Shown: positions 20,004-31,000 of the stretch, piece by piece
Layout: each line of letters begins with the position of its first letter
Numbering within the stretch: the first letter of the stretch is position 1
Source: Myxococcus hansupus
Lineage (GTDB): Bacteria; Myxococcota; Myxococcia; Myxococcales; Myxococcaceae
NCBI RefSeq assembly: GCF_000280925.3
Contig: NZ_CP012109.1
Location: forward strand, 9,212,001 to 9,276,000
Length of the DNA: 64,000 nucleotides
Direction: 5' to 3'
Program-made: the position numbers and the translations under genes
Notes under the pieces: generated by a model
Seen by the model: the letters and a program-made list of their open reading frames with translations, nothing else
Told to the model about the DNA's origin: nothing
The model's database searches: none

Positions 20004-20330
20004 CAGACTGTGAGACGCGGGCAATTCAGACGCCGAGTTGGGTCCGGCTGGCGACACCGGCTGCGAACACGCAGGAAGTTGAGAAGATCCTAGCGACGGT
20101 GTTGCCCACGCGCAATCCCGCGGCCTGCGGGGTGTGACGCGCGCGGACGGTGCGACGCCGTGAGTCAGTCTGCCCGCACTCTCCACTCCCGGACATACCA
20201 CTTGGGAGGGAGAGCGCATTGGGAACGTTCGTAGGACAAGGCGCCTTGTGCCTGTCGCTCGACGGCAACCAGAATCCAACCCCACGTGTCTGTTCGAGAG
20301 AGCGGGCCCGTGCGCGGTGGGGGGAGTGCG
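20004..20330. other. Divergent intergenic region upstream of cas3
   Basis: This 327-base region lies between the provisional HEAT gene start and cas3 and should hold the cas operon promoter. No convincing -35/-10 pair can be named. It contains two palindromes (see the separate entry) and the cas3 ribosome site GGGGGGAG just before the ATG. Long frames crossing it show no coding character. Confidence 0.6.
20224..20249. promoter_or_regulatory. Two palindromes upstream of cas3, candidate operators
   Basis: GAACGTTC (20224-20231) and the perfect 14-bp palindrome ACAAGGCGCCTTGT (20236-20249) lie about 82-107 bases before the cas3 start. Their position in the only sizeable gap upstream of the operon fits a regulator-binding site. 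This is inference from symmetry alone. Confidence 0.35.
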
Positions 20331-22547
20331 ATGACGAAGCCACGCGTGGTCACGAACGAGCCATTGGCTCACGTGACGGAAGACTGTCGCCCTCACCTGC
20401 TGCGCGAGCACCTGGAGGCCGTAGGGCAATGGGCCGCTCGATTGGCGCCACGAGAGGATTTGCGCGCGCCTGCCCTGGCTGCTGGGCGGTGGCATGACCT
20501 GGGCAAGTACACCCAGGATTTTCAATTCCGCATCCGGAAGGAGAACGGCTTCGAGGCGCACCTGGAGAAGGAGGGCGCGCTGGAGCGGGACCACTCGACG
20601 GCCGGAGCGCTCTGGGCGCTGAGCCAGGACCGTCGGCTGCTCCCGCTGGCGCTGGCGATCGCCGGGCATCACGCGGGCCTGCCCGACCTGCCGAAGTTCA
20701 AGGAGCGGGTGGGGCGCGATGAGAAGCAGGCGCTGCTCGCGGACGCGCGGGCCCGCTGCGACAGCCCGTCTCTTCTGAATGAACCACTGGGCTTCTCTCC
20801 GGAGACGCTCGTGAAGCTCGAACCGCGCCAGTTGGAGCTCTGGACGCGGATGCTCTTCTCCGTCCTCTGTGACGCGGACTTCCTGGACACGGAGGCCTTC
20901 TTCGACGCGAGCCGGGGGGCGGCACGAGAGGTGCCTGTGTCCTTGTCACAGCTCTCCGCGCGGCTCCGTGAGTTCCTGGACGAGAAGCAGCGCGGGGCGC
21001 CCGACACAGAGGTGAACCGGGTGCGCCGGGAGGTGCTCGCCGCCGCCGTGGAAGCGGCCTCTCAACAGCCCGGCGTCTTCAGCCTCACGGTGCCCACGGG
21101 GGGAGGGAAGACGCTGACGTCCATGGCCTTCGCGCTCGAACACGCGCGGGCCCAAGGCCTCGAGCGCGTCATCGTCGCCATTCCCTTCACCTCCATCATC
21201 GAACAGAGCGCCGAGGCGTACCGTCAGGCCTTCCAGGGGTTGGAGCACGCTGTCATCGAACACCACTCCGCCGTCGACCCTGACAAGGAGACGCCCCTCA
21301 ACCGCGTGGCCAGTGAGAACTGGGACGCGCCTGTCATCGTCACCACGACGGTGCAGCTCCTGGAGAGCCTCTTCGCTCGCCGCCCGTCGGCGTGCCGCAA
21401 GCTGCATCGCGTCGCCCGCAGCGTCATCGTGCTCGACGAGGCGCAGACACTGCCAGCCTCACTCCTGGAGCCCATCCTGGATGGACTGGGCGCGCTGGTG
21501 AAGGACTACGGCTGTTCGGTGATCATCTGCACCGCTACGCAGCCTGCGCTGAGCCGCCGCCCGGACTTTCCGGAGGGACTTCCCGAGGCGCGTGAAATCG
21601 TTCCGGCTTCCATTCGTGCCTTCGAGCGGCTGCGCCGTGTTCGCGTGCGGTGGCCCACGTCGGGGCGGAAGCTGCCCTATGCCGAACTGGCCGACGCCGT
21701 GGCGGCGGAGCGGGACGTCCTCGCCGTCGTTCATCTGCGGGCCGATGCGCGACGGCTCTGCGAACTCGTGGACGAGCGGTTGGGGCACGAGGAGACGTTG
21801 CACCTGTCCGCGCTGATGTGCCCGGAGCATCGCTCGAAGGTGCTCGCGGACATCAAGGCGCGCAAGCGGAGAGGGGAGCCCGTGCGGTTGGTGGCCACCC
21901 AACTCGTCGAGGCCGGTGTGGACCTGGACTTCGCAGTCGTCTACCGGGGACTGGGCGGACTGGATGCGCTGGCCCAGGCGGCGGGCCGGTGCAACCGGGA
22001 AGGGATGCTGGAGGGACTGGGGGAGTTGCGCGTCTACGAGCCGGAGACGCAGCCGCCCAAGGGTGTCTCACGCGCGGCCCAGGACGTCACTCGCGGCCTG
22101 CTGGCGCAGTCCTCCGACCTGGACCTGTTCTCGCCCGAGAGCTTCCAGCGCTACTTCACCCGGCTCTATGCCACGCGCAGGCTGGACGAGAAGGGCATCC
22201 AGGCGCTGCGCGCGAAGCTCCACTTCGAAGAGGTGGCCCAGGCGTTCAAGCTCGTCGAGGACGACTGGAGCGCCTCGGTGGTGGTGCCGTACGCGGACTG
22301 CGCGCCGCTGCTGGAGGCGCTGCGTGTTCTCGGCCCTTCGCGAGAGCGCATGCGCGCGCTGCAACGGTTCACGGTGACGGTGCCTCGCAAGCTCCGGGAT
22401 GCATGGCTGGCGCGGGAGTTGGCGCGGCTCGCGGCGGAGACGGTGGCGTACCTGGGGCCGGAGCATGCGTCCGTGTACGACAAGCGCTTCGGCCTGCTGC
22501 TGGACCGCGTCGGCATCTTCGACCCGGCCTTCCTCATTCCCGATTGA
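20331..22547 (+). CDS. cas3: Type I-C CRISPR helicase-nuclease Cas3
   Basis: The 738-residue product combines an N-terminal HD nuclease domain (WHDLGKY at 54-60, AGHHAGLPD at about 118) with a superfamily 2 helicase: Walker A TVPTGGGKT (about 254-262), the DEAQ form of motif II in VLDEAQTLP (about 370), and motif VI region QAAGRCNREG. Cas3 is recruited by the target-bound Cascade complex, then unwinds and degrades the non-target strand. The ATG follows a GGGGAG ribosome site; an upstream in-frame start lacks one. It is the first gene of the operon, 21 bases before cas5. Confidence 0.96.
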   Translation: MTKPRVVTNEPLAHVTEDCRPHLLREHLEAVGQWAARLAPREDLRAPALAAGRWHDLGKYTQDFQFRIRKENGFEAHLEKEGALERDHSTAGALWALSQDRRLLPLALAIAGHHAGLPDLPKFKERVGRDEKQALLADARARCDSPSLLNEPLGFSPETLVKLEPRQLELWTRMLFSVLCDADFLDTEAFFDASRGAAREVPVSLSQLSARLREFLDEKQRGAPDTEVNRVRREVLAAAVEAASQQPGVFSLTVPTGGGKTLTSMAFALEHARAQGLERVIVAIPFTSIIEQSAEAYRQAFQGLEHAVIEHHSAVDPDKETPLNRVASENWDAPVIVTTTVQLLESLFARRPSACRKLHRVARSVIVLDEAQTLPASLLEPILDGLGALVKDYGCSVIICTATQPALSRRPDFPEGLPEAREIVPASIRAFERLRRVRVRWPTSGRKLPYAELADAVAAERDVLAVVHLRADARRLCELVDERLGHEETLHLSALMCPEHRSKVLADIKARKRRGEPVRLVATQLVEAGVDLDFAVVYRGLGGLDALAQAAGRCNREGMLEGLGELRVYEPETQPPKGVSRAAQDVTRGLLAQSSDLDLFSPESFQRYFTRLYATRRLDEKGIQALRAKLHFEEVAQAFKLVEDDWSASVVVPYADCAPLLEALRVLGPSRERMRALQRFTVTVPRKLRDAWLARELARLAAETVAYLGPEHASVYDKRFGLLLDRVGIFDPAFLIPD

Positions 22548-22568
22548 GACCCGCTTCAGGAGGTGTCG

Positions 22569-23228
22569 ATGACATCCACGGCAGACAGACGTTTTCGCGT
22601 GAGGGCTCGAGGACCCGTGGCGTGCTTCACGCGGCCCGAGATGAAGGTCGAGCGCGTCAGCTACGAGGTGATGACGCCCTCGGCGGCACGAGGGGTGCTG
22701 GAGGCCATCCTGTGGAAGCCGGCCATCCGCTGGCACATCCACGAGATCGCCGTGCTCGCGCCGGTGCGGTGGACCAGCTTCCGCCGCAACGAGGTCAACA
22801 GCAAGGCCACGGTGGGCAAGTTCGACTACGCGGCGGACGAGGACCGGGCGCAGCGGAACACGGTGGCGCTGCGGGACGTGGATTACGTCATCACCGCGTC
22901 CTTCACCCTGGTGCCCGGCAAGACGGGCCCCGAAGACAACGCGCGCAAGTTCGAGGACATGTTCGAGCGGCGCCTGGAGCGGGGCCAGTCCTTCCACGCG
23001 CCCTATCTGGGCTGCCGTGAGTTCGCGGCCCGGGTGGAGCCCGCGGAGCGTGGCCTGCTGCCGCACGAGTCTGGCCAGGGGCGCAGGCCGCTGGGCCTCA
23101 TGTTCTACGACTTTGTCTTCGACGTTCCCGGTGAGCCGGTGCGGCCCGAGTTCTTCCAGGCGTTCCTGGAGGACGGCGTGTTGCGCGTGCCGCCTCGGGC
23201 GCAGGTGCTGGGTGGGGGTGTCCCATGA
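22569..23228 (+). CDS. cas5: Type I-C Cas5d pre-crRNA endoribonuclease and Cascade subunit
   Basis: The 219-residue product matches Cas5d: RARGPVACFTRPEMKVERVSYEVMTPSAARGVLEAILWKP contains the family's RAMP-type beta strand, and the R-W-x-I-x-x-I-x-V segment follows. In I-C systems, which lack Cas6, Cas5d cuts the repeat at the base of its hairpin and caps the crRNA 5' handle. The ATG at 22569 is chosen because a perfect AGGAGG ends five bases before it; a GTG at 22563 overlaps that site. Its stop overlaps the cas8c ATG (ATGA). Confidence 0.95.
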   Translation: MTSTADRRFRVRARGPVACFTRPEMKVERVSYEVMTPSAARGVLEAILWKPAIRWHIHEIAVLAPVRWTSFRRNEVNSKATVGKFDYAADEDRAQRNTVALRDVDYVITASFTLVPGKTGPEDNARKFEDMFERRLERGQSFHAPYLGCREFAARVEPAERGLLPHESGQGRRPLGLMFYDFVFDVPGEPVRPEFFQAFLEDGVLRVPPRAQVLGGGVP

Positions 23229-24973
23229 TGTTGACGGCCCTGAATGACTTTGCGCGCGAGCGAGGGCTCACGGATGACCCGTTGTACGAGGTCAAGCCCG
23301 TGGACTTCTTCGTCCGCATCAGCGCGAAGGGGAAGTTCGTCGCGCTGGAGAGCACGGCGGGAGAAGACGGGCGTGGCAAGCCCATGCCAGTCCCCCGGCT
23401 GCCGCAGCGCTCGGTGAACATCGCGGCGGGCTTCTTCGCGGACAACCCGAAGTATGTCCTCGCCTACGAGAAGGAGGAGCCCAAGACGAAGGCGGGTGGC
23501 GTGGAGAAGCGCCTCGCCCGGCTGGAGGCCTTCTTGAAGTCGGTGCGTGAGGTCGCCGCGGAGACGAAGGACCCGGAGGCCCGGGCTGTTGAGGCCTTTC
23601 TCGCGAACGAAGCGGAGCGGCGCAAGGTCCTGGCGGAGCGGGACGCCGAGGAGTGGACCGGCTCCGAGATGCTCGTGTTCGTCGTCGGTGATGCCACGAC
23701 CCCCGTGCATCAGAACCCCTGGGTGCGTGCTTGCTGGGCGAGACGTTCGGGAGAGCAGCGCGCGCAGGGCCGGAAGGCGCTGTGCCTGGTGACGGGCAGG
23801 GAGGGCGTGGTGGCCGTCACCCATCCCAAGTTGAAGAATATCCCGGAAGCGCAATCGTCTGGCGCGGCCCTGGTGTCCTTCAACGCGCCCGCGTTCTCGT
23901 CGCATGGCTTGGAGCAGGGGGACAACGCCCCCATCTCGCAGGAAGCCGCGCTGGGCTACGTGTTGGCGCTCAATGACATGCTCCGGCGGACGGAGCAGCG
24001 CCGTTTCCGGCAGGGCATCCAGTTGGCGGATGGCTCGGTGATGGTGTTCTGGACGCGTGCGTCCGCGTCGGAGGAGAGCCTGCTGCTGTCGTGGGCGGAC
24101 CCGACGGAAGCGGACCTCCAGCGCTTCGCTGAATCGCCGCTGCGAGGACTGGAGCCCGGGAAGCTGGATGACCGGGCCTTCTACGCCGTGACGCTCGCGG
24201 GCAACGCGGGCCGTGTCGCGGTGCGCGACTGGTTCGAGTCTCGTGTGGGCGAAGTGAAGCAGAACATCCGTCGCTACTTCGAGGACCTGCGCATCGGCAA
24301 CGCGCCCGCCGGGCCGATTCCTGTCTATCGCCTGCTCAAGGCCGTGGAGGCGCCCTCGGGACGTGGTCTGTCACCGGACGTCGCCACACGAATGTTCGGG
24401 GCGGCGCTTCGAGGCCAGCCCTTTCCGCGCCAGCTCCTGGCGGCCTCGCTGGACCGGTTGCGCCTGCCGCCTTCCGACGAACGGTTCGAGCGCGAGCAAC
24501 TCCGGCTCCGTGTCGCGCTCATCAAGGCCACCCTGCTGAGGCTCCCTCGAAGTGGAACCGCTCCCCTGGAGGTCACTGTGTCATTGGACAAGAGTAACGA
24601 CTCACAGCCTTACGTGCTCGGCCGCCTTTTCGCCGTCCTGGAGCGGTTGCAGGGCGCGGCGCTGAAGGACCTCAACGCCACCATTCGCGACCGTTACTTT
24701 GGCGCCGCGTCTCGGAACCCCGTCACGGTCTTCCCTCGGTTGATTCAGCTCTCCGTCCACCATGCCTCCAAGGCGGGGGAGAACGGCAGGTGGCTGGAGC
24801 GAGTGAAGGGCGAAGTGATGGCGCTGCTGCCGTCCGAATCTCCGTTCCCGCCTGTACTCGACCTGAAGGACCAGGGCCTCTTCGCAGTGGGCTACTACCA
24901 CCAGCGCGAAGCGTTCTTCACGAAGCGAGAGGCCACCGCGACTCCGGCTGAAGCGGAAGCGTCCTCCACCTGA
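23225..24973 (+). CDS. cas8c: Type I-C Cascade large subunit Cas8c
   Basis: The 582-residue product has the features of Cas8c/Csd1: N-terminal [13 protein letters not shown], the [14 protein letters not shown] strand, and the conserved [28 protein letters not shown] segment. In I-C effectors it recognises the PAM, positions the non-target strand and recruits Cas3; an internal start can also yield a small subunit (Cas11c), which may happen here. Translation is coupled to cas5 through ATGA. Confidence 0.95.
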   Translation: MMLTALNDFARERGLTDDPLYEVKPVDFFVRISAKGKFVALESTAGEDGRGKPMPVPRLPQRSVNIAAGFFADNPKYVLAYEKEEPKTKAGGVEKRLARLEAFLKSVREVAAETKDPEARAVEAFLANEAERRKVLAERDAEEWTGSEMLVFVVGDATTPVHQNPWVRACWARRSGEQRAQGRKALCLVTGREGVVAVTHPKLKNIPEAQSSGAALVSFNAPAFSSHGLEQGDNAPISQEAALGYVLALNDMLRRTEQRRFRQGIQLADGSVMVFWTRASASEESLLLSWADPTEADLQRFAESPLRGLEPGKLDDRAFYAVTLAGNAGRVAVRDWFESRVGEVKQNIRRYFEDLRIGNAPAGPIPVYRLLKAVEAPSGRGLSPDVATRMFGAALRGQPFPRQLLAASLDRLRLPPSDERFEREQLRLRVALIKATLLRLPRSGTAPLEVTVSLDKSNDSQPYVLGRLFAVLERLQGAALKDLNATIRDRYFGAASRNPVTVFPRLIQLSVHHASKAGENGRWLERVKGEVMALLPSESPFPPVLDLKDQGLFAVGYYHQREAFFTKREATATPAEAEASST

Positions 24974-25011
24974 AGCCTCACTGCCTCCACACCAATCCCA
25001 GAGAAAGCGCC

Positions 25012-25926
25012 ATGACTGAACTCAAGCAGCGTCACGACTTCGTCCTGTTCTTCGATGTGTTGGATGGAAACCCCAATGGAGACCCCGATGCGGGCAATCT
25101 GCCGCGCATCGACGCGGAGACGGGCCACGGGCTCGTCACGGATGTGAGCCTGAAGCGGAAGGTGCGCAACTTCGTCCTGCTCACGCAGGAGGGGAAGCCT
25201 GGGCTCGACATCTTCGTGAAGGAGAAGGCCGTCCTCAATCAGCGCATCGCGGACGCGTACAAGGGGCTGGGCATCGACCTGAGCGAGAAGCCGTCCCGCG
25301 CTGAGGACGGAAAGAAGCGGAACAAACCGGGCGAGGCTCAGGGCTCCGAGGTGGAGAAGGGCCGCGCGTGGATGTGCAAGACGTTCTTCGACGTCCGCAC
25401 CTTCGGCGCCGTCATGTCCACGGGGCCGAACGCGGGGCAGGTCCGCGGGCCGATGCAGCTCACCTTCGCGCGCTCGGTGGACCCCATCGTGTCGCAGGAG
25501 CACTCCATCACCCGCATGGCCGTGGCGACGGAGGCCGAGGCCGAGAAGCAGGGCGGCGACAACCGCACCATGGGCCGGAAGAACACAGTGCCCTACGGGC
25601 TCTACCGCGCGCATGGCTTCGTCTCGCCGCACCTGGCGAAGCAGACGGGCTTCGGCACGGCGGACCTGGAGATGCTCTTCCAGGCCTTCACGCACATGTT
25701 CGAGCTGGACCGCAGCGCCGCGCGGGGACTCATGTCCATGCGCAAGGTGGTCGTGTTCAAGCACGGCTCGGAGCTTGGCAATGCGCCGGCCCATGCGTTG
25801 TTCGACCGGGTTCATGCGGACCGCAAGCAGCGGGACAAGCCGGCTCGGAGCTTCTCCGACTACACGGTGAGCGTGGACAAGGCGGGGTTGCCCCAGGGCA
25901 TCGAGGTGCTGGAGTTGGTGGGATGA
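25012..25926 (+). CDS. cas7: Type I-C Cascade backbone Cas7
   Basis: The 304-residue product is Cas7c/Csd2-like: [23 protein letters not shown] is the hallmark N-terminal segment, followed by [12 protein letters not shown] and [21 protein letters not shown]. Several copies polymerise along the crRNA to form the Cascade backbone. The gene starts 38 bases after cas8c, and its stop overlaps the cas4 start. Confidence 0.96.
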   Translation: MTELKQRHDFVLFFDVLDGNPNGDPDAGNLPRIDAETGHGLVTDVSLKRKVRNFVLLTQEGKPGLDIFVKEKAVLNQRIADAYKGLGIDLSEKPSRAEDGKKRNKPGEAQGSEVEKGRAWMCKTFFDVRTFGAVMSTGPNAGQVRGPMQLTFARSVDPIVSQEHSITRMAVATEAEAEKQGGDNRTMGRKNTVPYGLYRAHGFVSPHLAKQTGFGTADLEMLFQAFTHMFELDRSAARGLMSMRKVVVFKHGSELGNAPAHALFDRVHADRKQRDKPARSFSDYTVSVDKAGLPQGIEVLELVG

Positions 25927-26567
25927 GTCCGGACCGCGAGACGTGGGTGGCGCTGTCCGCGCTCCAGCACCTGCTGTACTGCGAGCGGCAGGCCGCGCTC
26001 ATCCACGTCGAGCGGCAGTGGCGGGAGGACGTCAACACCGCCTCCGGCCGGTTGCTCCATGAGCGTGTCGACCTGCCGGGGCACGACGCACGGCCGGGGC
26101 GAAGGGTGGAGCGTGCCGTGCTGCTGGGCTCGCAGCGGCTGCGCGTGTCGGGCCGCGCGGACCTGGTGGAGTACCAGCGGGAGCCCACGTTACCTTCGGG
26201 GTGGCGTCCCTTCCCGGTGGAAGTGAAGCGCGGTCGGCACAAGGCGTTGGACGCGGACGCCGTGCAGCTCTGCGCGCAGGCGCTGTGCCTGGAGGAGATG
26301 CACGGCGTCGAAGTCCCCGAAGGTGCGCTTTTTTATGGCACGCAGCACCGTCGTGAGGCCGTGCGCTTCGACGCCCGTCTCCGTCTGCGCACGGAGGAGG
26401 CCATTGCCCGAATGCACGCGCTGCTCCAGCGGCAGGAGGTGCCCGCGGTGCCGCGTGCGCCCCGGTGCGACAAGTGCTCACTGGAACCGCTGTGTCTGCC
26501 CCACGTGACAGCGGGGCAGCGGCGCGTTCACGACCATCTGTCGCGGTGGGTGGATGAGGAAGGTTGA
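25923..26567 (+). CDS. cas4: CRISPR adaptation exonuclease Cas4
   Basis: The 214-residue product has the RecB-type nuclease motifs GRADLVEY and PVEVKRGR (about residues 78-103). It has the four-cysteine Fe-S site: Cys20 in LLYCERQ and three cysteines in [10 protein letters not shown] near residue 180-190. Cas4 trims prespacers and selects the PAM and orientation with Cas1-Cas2. The start is the ATG of an ATGA overlap with cas7. Longer frames upstream overlap cas7 and are not real. Confidence 0.95.
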   Translation: MSPDRETWVALSALQHLLYCERQAALIHVERQWREDVNTASGRLLHERVDLPGHDARPGRRVERAVLLGSQRLRVSGRADLVEYQREPTLPSGWRPFPVEVKRGRHKALDADAVQLCAQALCLEEMHGVEVPEGALFYGTQHRREAVRFDARLRLRTEEAIARMHALLQRQEVPAVPRAPRCDKCSLEPLCLPHVTAGQRRVHDHLSRWVDEEG

Positions 26568-26579
26568 CCGGAGGAACGC

Positions 26580-27608
26580 ATGACGACCGCGCTGAACACG
26601 TTGTTCATCACCGCCGAGGGCACGCGCCTGAACAAGGAGGGCGAATGCGTGGTGGTGACGGTTCAAGAGCAGAAGAAGGCCGAGGTCCCGTTGCGGCACC
26701 TTCGCTCGGTGGTGTGTCTGACGCGGGCGTGGTTGACGCCAGAGTTGATGGAGAGCTGCCTGGAGGCGGGTATCCATGTCTCCTTCTTTGGGATGACCGG
26801 GCGTTTCCTCGCGCGGGTGGAGGGCGTGCCCGGTGGCAACGTGTTGTTGCGGCGACAGCAGTACCGGGCGGCGGATGATGCCGCGCGCTCACTGGCCATC
26901 TCCCGGGCCATGGTGTTGGGGAAGTTGGGGAACGCGCGGGCGTTCGTGCTGCATGCGCGGCGTGACGCGGCGGCGGAGCGGCAGGAGGTCCTCTCGGAGA
27001 CGGCGCGGCGCCTGTCGGAGCATCTTCGCGCGCTGGTTCGGGCGGAGGAACTGGAGCAGGTGCGAGGGCTGGAGGGCATCGCTGCGCGCGACTACTTCGA
27101 GGCCTTTCCCGCGCTATTGAAGAAGAGCGCCAGTGGCTTCGAGTTCGACGGCCGTAACCGTCGCCCTCCGAGGAACCCGCTCAACGCGATGCTCTCGTTT
27201 GGTTATGCGCTGCTGGCGCAGGATTGCGCGGGGGCGCTCGCGGGCGTGGGATTGGACCCGGCGGTGGGGTTCCTGCACGAGGACCGTCCCGGACGTCTGT
27301 CCTTGGCGTTGGATTTGATGGAGGAGTTCCGCGCGCCGGTGGTGGACCGGCTTGTCTTCTCGCTGGTGAACCGTGGGCAGTTGAAGCTGGGGGACTTCCG
27401 GACCGAGTCCGCGGGAGCGGTGCTCCTCAAGGATGACGCGCGCAAGACGTTCCTGGTGGCGTATCAGGAGGCGAAGCAGGTGAGCGTGCGGCACGCATTC
27501 CTGGGGCAGGAGACGACCTGGGGCATGGCGCCTCACCTGCAAGCGCTGTTGCTGGCGCGAAACATCCGAGGTGAGCTGGATGGCTACCCTCCCTTCGCGA
27601 TGCGCTGA
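26580..27608 (+). CDS. cas1: CRISPR integrase Cas1
   Basis: The 342-residue product is Cas1 of the I-C type. It has the N-terminal beta domain (NTLFITAEGTRLNKEGE), the LEGIAARDYFEAF helix with the metal-binding Glu, and FLHEDRPGRLSLALDLMEEFR, which carries the catalytic His and the last acidic residues. With Cas2 it inserts new spacers at the leader end. A strong GGAGG site lies five bases before the ATG. The stop overlaps the cas2 ATG (TGATG). Confidence 0.97.
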   Translation: MTTALNTLFITAEGTRLNKEGECVVVTVQEQKKAEVPLRHLRSVVCLTRAWLTPELMESCLEAGIHVSFFGMTGRFLARVEGVPGGNVLLRRQQYRAADDAARSLAISRAMVLGKLGNARAFVLHARRDAAAERQEVLSETARRLSEHLRALVRAEELEQVRGLEGIAARDYFEAFPALLKKSASGFEFDGRNRRPPRNPLNAMLSFGYALLAQDCAGALAGVGLDPAVGFLHEDRPGRLSLALDLMEEFRAPVVDRLVFSLVNRGQLKLGDFRTESAGAVLLKDDARKTFLVAYQEAKQVSVRHAFLGQETTWGMAPHLQALLLARNIRGELDGYPPFAMR

Positions 27609-27907
27609 TGCGTAAGCTCACGGTGTTGATTTGTTACGACGTGCGGGTGTCGGACCCTCAGGGGGCTCGGCGCCTGCGCAAGATTGCACGGGCCTGCAAG
27701 GACCATGGCGTACGGGTGCAGTACTCCGTCTTCGAGTGCGTGCTGGAGCCCAAGGACTGGGTCGTCCTGCGCGCTCGCTTGCTGGCGGCGTTCGAGTCGG
27801 AATGCGACAGCCTGCGCTTCTATTTCCTGTCGGAAGACGATGCCCGGAAGACGGAGCATCATGGTGCCAGGCCACCGCTGGACGTCGAGGGACCGCTGGT
27901 CCTGTAG
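27608..27907 (+). CDS. cas2: CRISPR adaptation protein Cas2
   Basis: The 99-residue product has the ferredoxin-like Cas2 fold: LTVLICYDVRVSDPQGARRLRKIARACKDHG, with the metal-site Asp in YDV, and YSVFECVL. It forms the central dimer of the Cas1-Cas2 integration complex. It is the last cas gene, and the leader begins directly after its stop. Confidence 0.97.
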   Translation: MRKLTVLICYDVRVSDPQGARRLRKIARACKDHGVRVQYSVFECVLEPKDWVVLRARLLAAFESECDSLRFYFLSEDDARKTEHHGARPPLDVEGPLVL

Positions 27908-28089
27908 CCGCCCGCGAACCGCCCCCGGTGGTCCCTCCGCCGAGGGTTCGCGCTCTTTGAAATCCCGAATAGTTTTCGAAGGTTGGAGGATGCGGAGCGG
28001 GCGCCGATGGCCCGCGTGCCGGGCTCCCGAGGCAGGTTCGCGAATCGTGGTCAAATTCCGTAGGAAGAACGGTAAGTTGGCGGGGCAGG
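27908..28089 (+). promoter_or_regulatory. CRISPR leader
   Basis: This 182-base region between cas2 and the first repeat contains a more A/T-rich stretch (27955-27985, including TTGAAATCCCGAATAGTTTT) that may hold the array promoter, and a CGAACC...GGTTCG inverted repeat near its start. The first repeats are all canonical while those at the far end are decayed, which confirms this is the leader side where new spacers enter. Confidence 0.75.
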
Positions 28090-31000
28090 GTCGCTCCTCG
28101 TGAACGCGAGGAGCGTGGGTTGAAACCAGCCGCGCAGGGACGGGCAGCCGCAGATGATGGTCGCTCCTCGTGAACGCGAGGAGCGTGGGTTGAAACGGCT
28201 CGGTGCGACTCCAGAAGTTGCAGGGCGAGGTCGCTCCTCGTGAACGCGAGGAGCGTGGGTTGAAACGACCCGAACCAGTTGGTTGCGCAGGCCGAGCAGC
28301 GTCGCTCCTCGTGAACGCGAGGAGCGTGGGTTGAAACAACGTGGCTCTCAGCTTGCGCAAGCGGGAGAGCGGTCGCTCCTCGTGAACGCGAGGAGCGTGG
28401 GTTGAAACGTTGCCGGGCCTGCCGCCACGGACGCCGTGCTGGAGGTCGCTCCTCGTGAACGCGAGGAGCGTGGGTTGAAACGCCCGACGCGGGGCATCGA
28501 ACGAGGGCACCTGGAGTCGCTCCTCGTGAACGCGAGGAGCGTGGGTTGAAACAACGGCACTCCCATCCCGCCAGCGTCGCCGGACGTCGCTCCTCGTGAA
28601 CGCGAGGAGCGTGGGTTGAAACTTCGCGGGCGGGGTGGTGGTGGGCACCGCGGGCGTCGCTCCTCGTGAACGCGAGGAGCGTGGGTTGAAACATCGCTTC
28701 GTCTCCGTGGTGTTCGGTGTTCTGGCCGTCGCTCCTCGTGAACGCGAGGAGCGTGGGTTGAAACTCCGGACTGCGTTGAACAACCTCCGGGCCTGAGTCG
28801 CTCCTCGTGAACGCGAGGAGCGTGGGTTGAAACCGCCCCCGGCATCCCCCGCGGCCTCGGCGGCGGCGTCGTCGCTCCTCGTGAACGCGAGGAGCGTGGG
28901 TTGAAACACCAAGCTGAACTCACAATCCAGGAGCTGCTCCGTCGCTCCTCGTGAACGCGAGGAGCGTGGGTTGAAACCCGAAGCCTCCCCCCTTCGGTGG
29001 CGGAGCGCCCGTGTGTCGCTCCTCGTGAACGCGAGGAACGTGGGTTGAAACGGGCAAGGCGCCCCTGCGAGGCCCCACGGTGGGCCGTCGCTCCTCGTGA
29101 ACGCGAGGAGCGTGGGTTGAAACCTGCATGGCCGCCACCAGCGGCGCGAGGTAGCCGCGTCGCTCCTCGTGAACGCGAGGAGCGTGGGTTGAAACAGCCC
29201 GACGATTGACCAGGACAACCCCACTCGGGCCGTCGCTCCTCGTGAACGCGAGGAGCGTGGGTTGAAACGTCGACCAGCCCTTGCACGCCCAGGTGCTCGC
29301 CCGGTCGCTCCTCGTGAACGCGAGGAGCGTGGGTTGAAACATCTCGGCGTCGAGGAGTTGCTCGCGCGACAGGTCGTCGCTCCTCGTGAACGCGAGGAGC
29401 GTGGGTTGAAACTCGCGGTAGGTGCGCACGCGCCGGGTGCTGTTGGGTCGCTCCTCGTGAACGCGAGGAGCGTGGGTTGAAACTCCGCGTTGGTCGAGAT
29501 CGCGCCGAACGTCGAGGCGTCGCTCCTCGTGAACGCGAGGAGCGTGGGTTGAAACCTCGTCCGCCATTGCTTGCTGCCTTTCGTGCGGTGTCGCTCCTCG
29601 TGAACGCGAGGAGCGTGGGTTGAAACCTGCTGCCGTGCTTTCGCCTGGAGGCTGCTCAAGTCGCTCCTCGTGAACGCGAGGAGCGTGGGTTGAAACCCCA
29701 GCTCGCCGGCGGCGCGGTACAGCTCGGCGTCGCTCCTCGTGAACGCGAGGAGCGTGGGTTGAAACTAGAGGGCGGGTATACGCACGTTAAGCCTGTCTGG
29801 TCGCTCCTCGTGAACGCGAGGAGCGTGGGTTGAAACCTGACGGGAGCAACGGGGTTGCTGTCCATGGCGGTCGCTCCTCGTGAACGCGAGGAGCGTGGGT
29901 TGAAACTTCGGCATGTTGGCGGACGGCCTGGGGCTGTAATGTCGCTCCTCGTGAACGCGAGGAGCGTGGGTTGAAACTGGGTCAAGCAGCGTCACGCCCA
30001 GGACCCCATCGTCGCTCCTCGTGAACGCGAGGAGCGTGGGTTGAAACACGAGGAAACCGCGCTCTTTGCGCATCCAAGCCCGGTCGCTCCTCGTGAACGC
30101 GAGGAGCGTGGGTTGAAACAACATCGGCACGCTCGAAGCCCCCAAGAACACCGGTCGCTCCTCGTGAACGCGAGGAGCGTGGGTTGAAACCCGCGCAACC
30201 TCTACTGACAACGGCGCGCCCTGGTGTCGCTCCTCGTGAACGCGAGGAGCGTGGGTTGAAACGCGGTCACCGTCGAGCACTCGCGCCAGCTCGTTGTCGC
30301 TCCTCGTGAACGCGAGGAGCGTGGGTTGAAACAATGGGCAGCGTCTACCTCTGCGGGGTGATGGAGTCGCTCCTCGTGAACGCGAGGAGCGTGGGTTGAA
30401 ACCTCTCCAGCCTGCTCCCGCGCGAGCTCTACGTGGGCGTCGCTCCTCGTGAACGCGAGGAGCGTGGGTTGAAACGATTACCGTCGGCCGCCCTGAAGAC
30501 GACGAAGTGTCGCTCCTCGTGAACGCGAGGAGCGTGGGTTGAAACAAGGTGGAGAGGATTCGCAAGAGCCCGCCATCCGTCGCTCCTCGTGAACGCGAGG
30601 AGCGTGGGTTGAAACGTCCCCTCGTCGAACACCTTCACGAGATTCTCGACGTCGCTCCTCGTGAACGCGAGGGGCGTGGGTTGAAACAAGTAGTCGCACA
30701 CTTGATCGATGGTCCACAGGCATGTCGCTCCTCGTGAACGCGAGGGGCGTGGGTTGAAACTGGCGGGCGGTGGCGGAGGCAACGCGGGCCCACCTGTCGC
30801 TCCTCGTGAACGCGAGGGGCGTGGGTTGAAACCCGGCCGCGGAGCGGGTGTTGGTGCCGTTGGTGGTCGCTCCTCGTGAACGCGAGGGGCGTGGGTTGAA
30901 ACAGCAACTCCAGCTTCGAGCGGCTCCACATGGACGGTCGCTCCTCGTGAACGCGAGGGGCGTGGGTTGAAACTTCACCCTGTGAGGCTCGACGTGGACT

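Noticed and set aside
20331-27907. Possible dev-type (developmental) CRISPR-Cas locus known from Myxococcus xanthus
   Set aside because: Gene content and order (cas3-cas5-cas8c-cas7-cas4-cas1-cas2) are those of a canonical type I-C system with an adaptation module and a large array; no devI-like gene is seen upstream.
29519-29696. Similarity between spacers 21 and 22 (shared RQQ on the minus strand)
   Set aside because: Only three shared codons; within chance for 70 spacers.
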